A stretch of DNA of 64,000 nt. Source: Brachynemurus nebulosus (lineage: Eukaryota; Arthropoda; Insecta; Neuroptera; Myrmeleontidae). The notes under the pieces were generated by a model. It did no database searches. It was not told where the DNA came from and worked only from the letters and a program-made list of their open reading frames with translations. Below, piece after piece: positions 61,960-64,000 of this stretch; within the stretch, counting starts at the first letter, position 1; the number at the start of each line of letters is the position of its first letter. The stretch is from the NCBI GenBank assembly GCA_035578155.1, contig JAPWDM010000006.1, positions 17,438,305 to 17,502,304 of the forward strand. The letters run 5' to 3'. Made by a program: the position numbers and the translations under genes.

Positions 61960-62826
61960 GGGGGAAGTTGACGCCAGAAACGGCTAATAAACTAATTTTT
62001 TTCGAATCTCGTTTTCTGTTTTTATTTTGTTCTGTGGTTCTTTACAAACACAGTGATATATAAAACATGGCCAAAAAAAATTTTTTTTTCAAGTAGAAAA
62101 TTATTTATTTGTGAGCCGCTGCACAGCAAAGTTACTGCTCCTTTGCAGACAACGCTCGCCTCCCTTCGCGATTTGATCAGTAATATTTAGTTTTGGTGTG
62201 TAGGTACATGAGTTATAGGATGCACTAAGATAATGTTATTTTATTTGTATACCTTTGTAGACGTTTTAATAAAAAGTGAGTAAACCGCTTCTTTTGTTAT
62301 TATTTCTGTTTTTTACCGTTTCCCGAAAGTTGTGTTTTTCCCGACAAAGAAAATCATATCTCAAGTTCAAGAAAAGATAGAGACTTAATTTCTTTTAGAT
62401 TTTGTTCATAAACATATTGCGCATAAAGTGGAGTATATACTCTTTCCATTTGAACAAATGTAACTATTATAAAACCCAATCTTTAATTTAAAAAAATTGG
62501 GTTTTATAATTTTTAAAGGTTTGGGATTACAATTTTATAGTTAATTTTTAAAATTACCTGAAACCCATACTCAGCTTTATGGACAGATCCTTTAGGAATA
62601 AAATAATGAAAAAATATTTAAAAAACATTCATTACTTTTTAAGATATGACGTTCCTTGTAAACGCTTAAAAACTTGTGAAAAAAGGGCCCCTCCCTCCAC
62701 AGGGAAGAGTAATGAATATTTCAAAAACAAAATTTTCTATTTGAAACCCTCCCTAATTTGAAAAAAAATTTCAACAAGCAAAAAAATCATAAATAAAAAA
62801 GTTGCTTTTTCATTTGAACTCCCCCC
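61960..62826. mobile_element. Weak candidate TTAA-flanked element
   Basis: GGGGGAAGTT at the left and, inverted, GGGGGGAGTT at the right, with TTAA outside both (61956-61959, 62827-62830). The match is only about 10 bp, so chance is possible. Confidence 0.3.
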
Positions 62827-62970
62827 TTAAATTTAAGCATGATCCATCACTTACGAACTTAAGGAATTCCCGTTTGCTTAGTTTTGTCTCCTTCATTGTT
62901 ACAAATGCGTAAATTTCAAATTTGCAGTTTGTTTCTAGAAAAAAAATAGAAGATTGATTTGTTTCGAGTA

Positions 62971-63394
62971 CACCAATACCTCAATTTGCGTCGTGATTAC
63001 GTTCCAAAAAAACACGACGCAAATTGAAACGACGCAAAGTGAATTATGATTTTCTATAGCAAAGCATATAAAAGATCGAAGATAGGTTTCAGGGTTAATA
63101 AAATAAAATTTTATTACATACATACAAAAAACAATACAAAAACAAATTCAATTAAAACAAAATAAAATAATCAAATTAATTTATAAAAACAAAGTAAAAA
63201 TTAATCTCTGTCTGATGAGTCCATAGTGGCTGTTGTCGTAATTCGGCAAAATTTCGAAAAAAAATTAAAGACTCGAACCCAAAACAACGCAACTTCGAAA
63301 ATCTAACGACGCACAGTGAAAATTAGTACTAATTCAGCAGCGGCGCAACTTCGAAAAAACGCAAACCGAAACGACGCAAAGCGAGGTATTGGTG
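62971..63394. mobile_element. 424-bp Tigger/pogo-type MITE
   Basis: The ends are CACCAATACCTCAATTTGCG and, inverted, CACCAATACCTCGCTTTGCG, both followed by TCGT and flanked by TA (62969-62970, 63395-63396). The word CGACGCAAA recurs at 63013, 63031, 63307 and 63373 and CGCAACTTCGAAAA twice on the right. No coding content. Confidence 0.8.
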
Positions 63395-63396
63395 TA

Positions 63397-64000
63397 TAAG
63401 AATTATTTAATGATATTTTTGTTCAGTCCTTTTTTTTCTGGAAAAAACCTCTTGAAAATTACTGTTCCCGGCCATTATTAACGATCAAAGGGATCGTTCC
63501 AAAAATCTGAAAAAGAATCATGTACATTAAGAAAGAGATTACAGAACACTTTGTATAAACTTATTCGTCGAAATCCCAGTTTCATATTGATTAGTTTGTT
63601 TCGAAATTCTGATTCGAAATGTGTGGTACTGGTAGATTAATTTGTAAAATTTTGTATGCCCGAAAGTTGAACCTTGCCATTTGGAGTTTTTGTTCCGACA
63701 TTTTTCGAATTGAATGAATACTAACAGTGTGAACTCTAATCGACCTTTCCTTCCCACTGAGAAACAATGTTTCACTGTATTTATTATATAAAAGATGAAA
63801 TTAAATAGAGAATTTTGGTAGAAAACTGTGTAAGTACTCTTACATAGAATTCATCCATTTCCGAAACACATATGTAGAATTTATATACGTGGGTTTACAC
63901 ACATAATATCAACAAAATAAAACAATACTTAATTCCTATTTATATAAATGGGTTCTACATACTACACATATTCACATATCAACAGGGTGTCTCAGATTAA
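63397..64000. other. AT-rich stretch to the window end
   Basis: A 78-codon minus-strand frame at 63539-63775 has no recognisable domain. Nothing else was seen. Confidence 0.45.

Overview
This window looks like 64 kb of non-coding nuclear DNA from an insect or other arthropod. It is roughly 70% A+T. I found no convincing complete protein-coding gene and no rRNA, bacterial-style operon or CRISPR array. The content is transposons, SINE-like repeats, satellites and AT-rich filler, as expected of a large intron or an intergenic desert. Insect origin is suggested by the element mix: hAT MITEs with 8-bp target duplications, a short Helitron with TC...CTAG ends, pogo/Tigger-like Tc1/mariner elements with TA duplications, and tRNA-derived SINEs. 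I cannot name the order. Frequent short runs such as TACATACATA and ACTCGTAC recall flies, but this is weak evidence.

Layout. 0-6 kb: a TIR element (850-1829) holding a foldback, a long-TIR element (2583-3603), and a repeat (4622-5462) split by a 240-bp MITE. 6-13.8 kb: two copies of a repeat centred on (TA)n, and a tandem repeat whose unit contains a canonical tRNA cloverleaf (10916-10987). 13.9-17.5 kb: a pogo-like transposon remnant with broken transposase, invaded by a duplicated block. 18-28 kb: MITE-like composites, a Tigger-like element (23831-24802) and part of a ~160-bp tandem repeat. 29.1-30.0 kb: a 31-bp minisatellite with 93-bp higher-order structure. 30.9-32.0 kb: a hAT element with a second hAT nested inside, both with perfect 8-bp duplications. 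32-41 kb: a tRNA-headed repeat, an unassigned ORF, a 137-nt hairpin, a hammerhead-like motif, a TTAA-flanked candidate and a small hAT. 42-49.7 kb: a Helitron, a hAT MITE, a pogo element with a broken HTH coding fragment, a patchwork of repeats and another word-rich TA element. 50-57.6 kb: a long-TIR element, a second tRNA-bearing tandem repeat inside a TA element, a SINE with 12-bp duplications split by a 686-bp insertion, and another TA element. 58.9-63.4 kb: more of the ~160-bp repeat, a long (TA)n tract abutting a TA element, and a Tigger-like MITE.

The recurring theme is several unrelated TA-flanked (Tc1/mariner/pogo-type) families in which a family-specific terminal word is repeated many times inside the element, in both orientations. 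Two carry broken pogo-type protein fragments, which suggests that the repeated words are, or were, transposase-binding sites. The second theme is a ~345-350 bp tandem repeat at two distant loci whose unit includes a tRNA-like gene. Nested insertions give several internal relative datings. All calls come from reading the sequence; no database search was possible.
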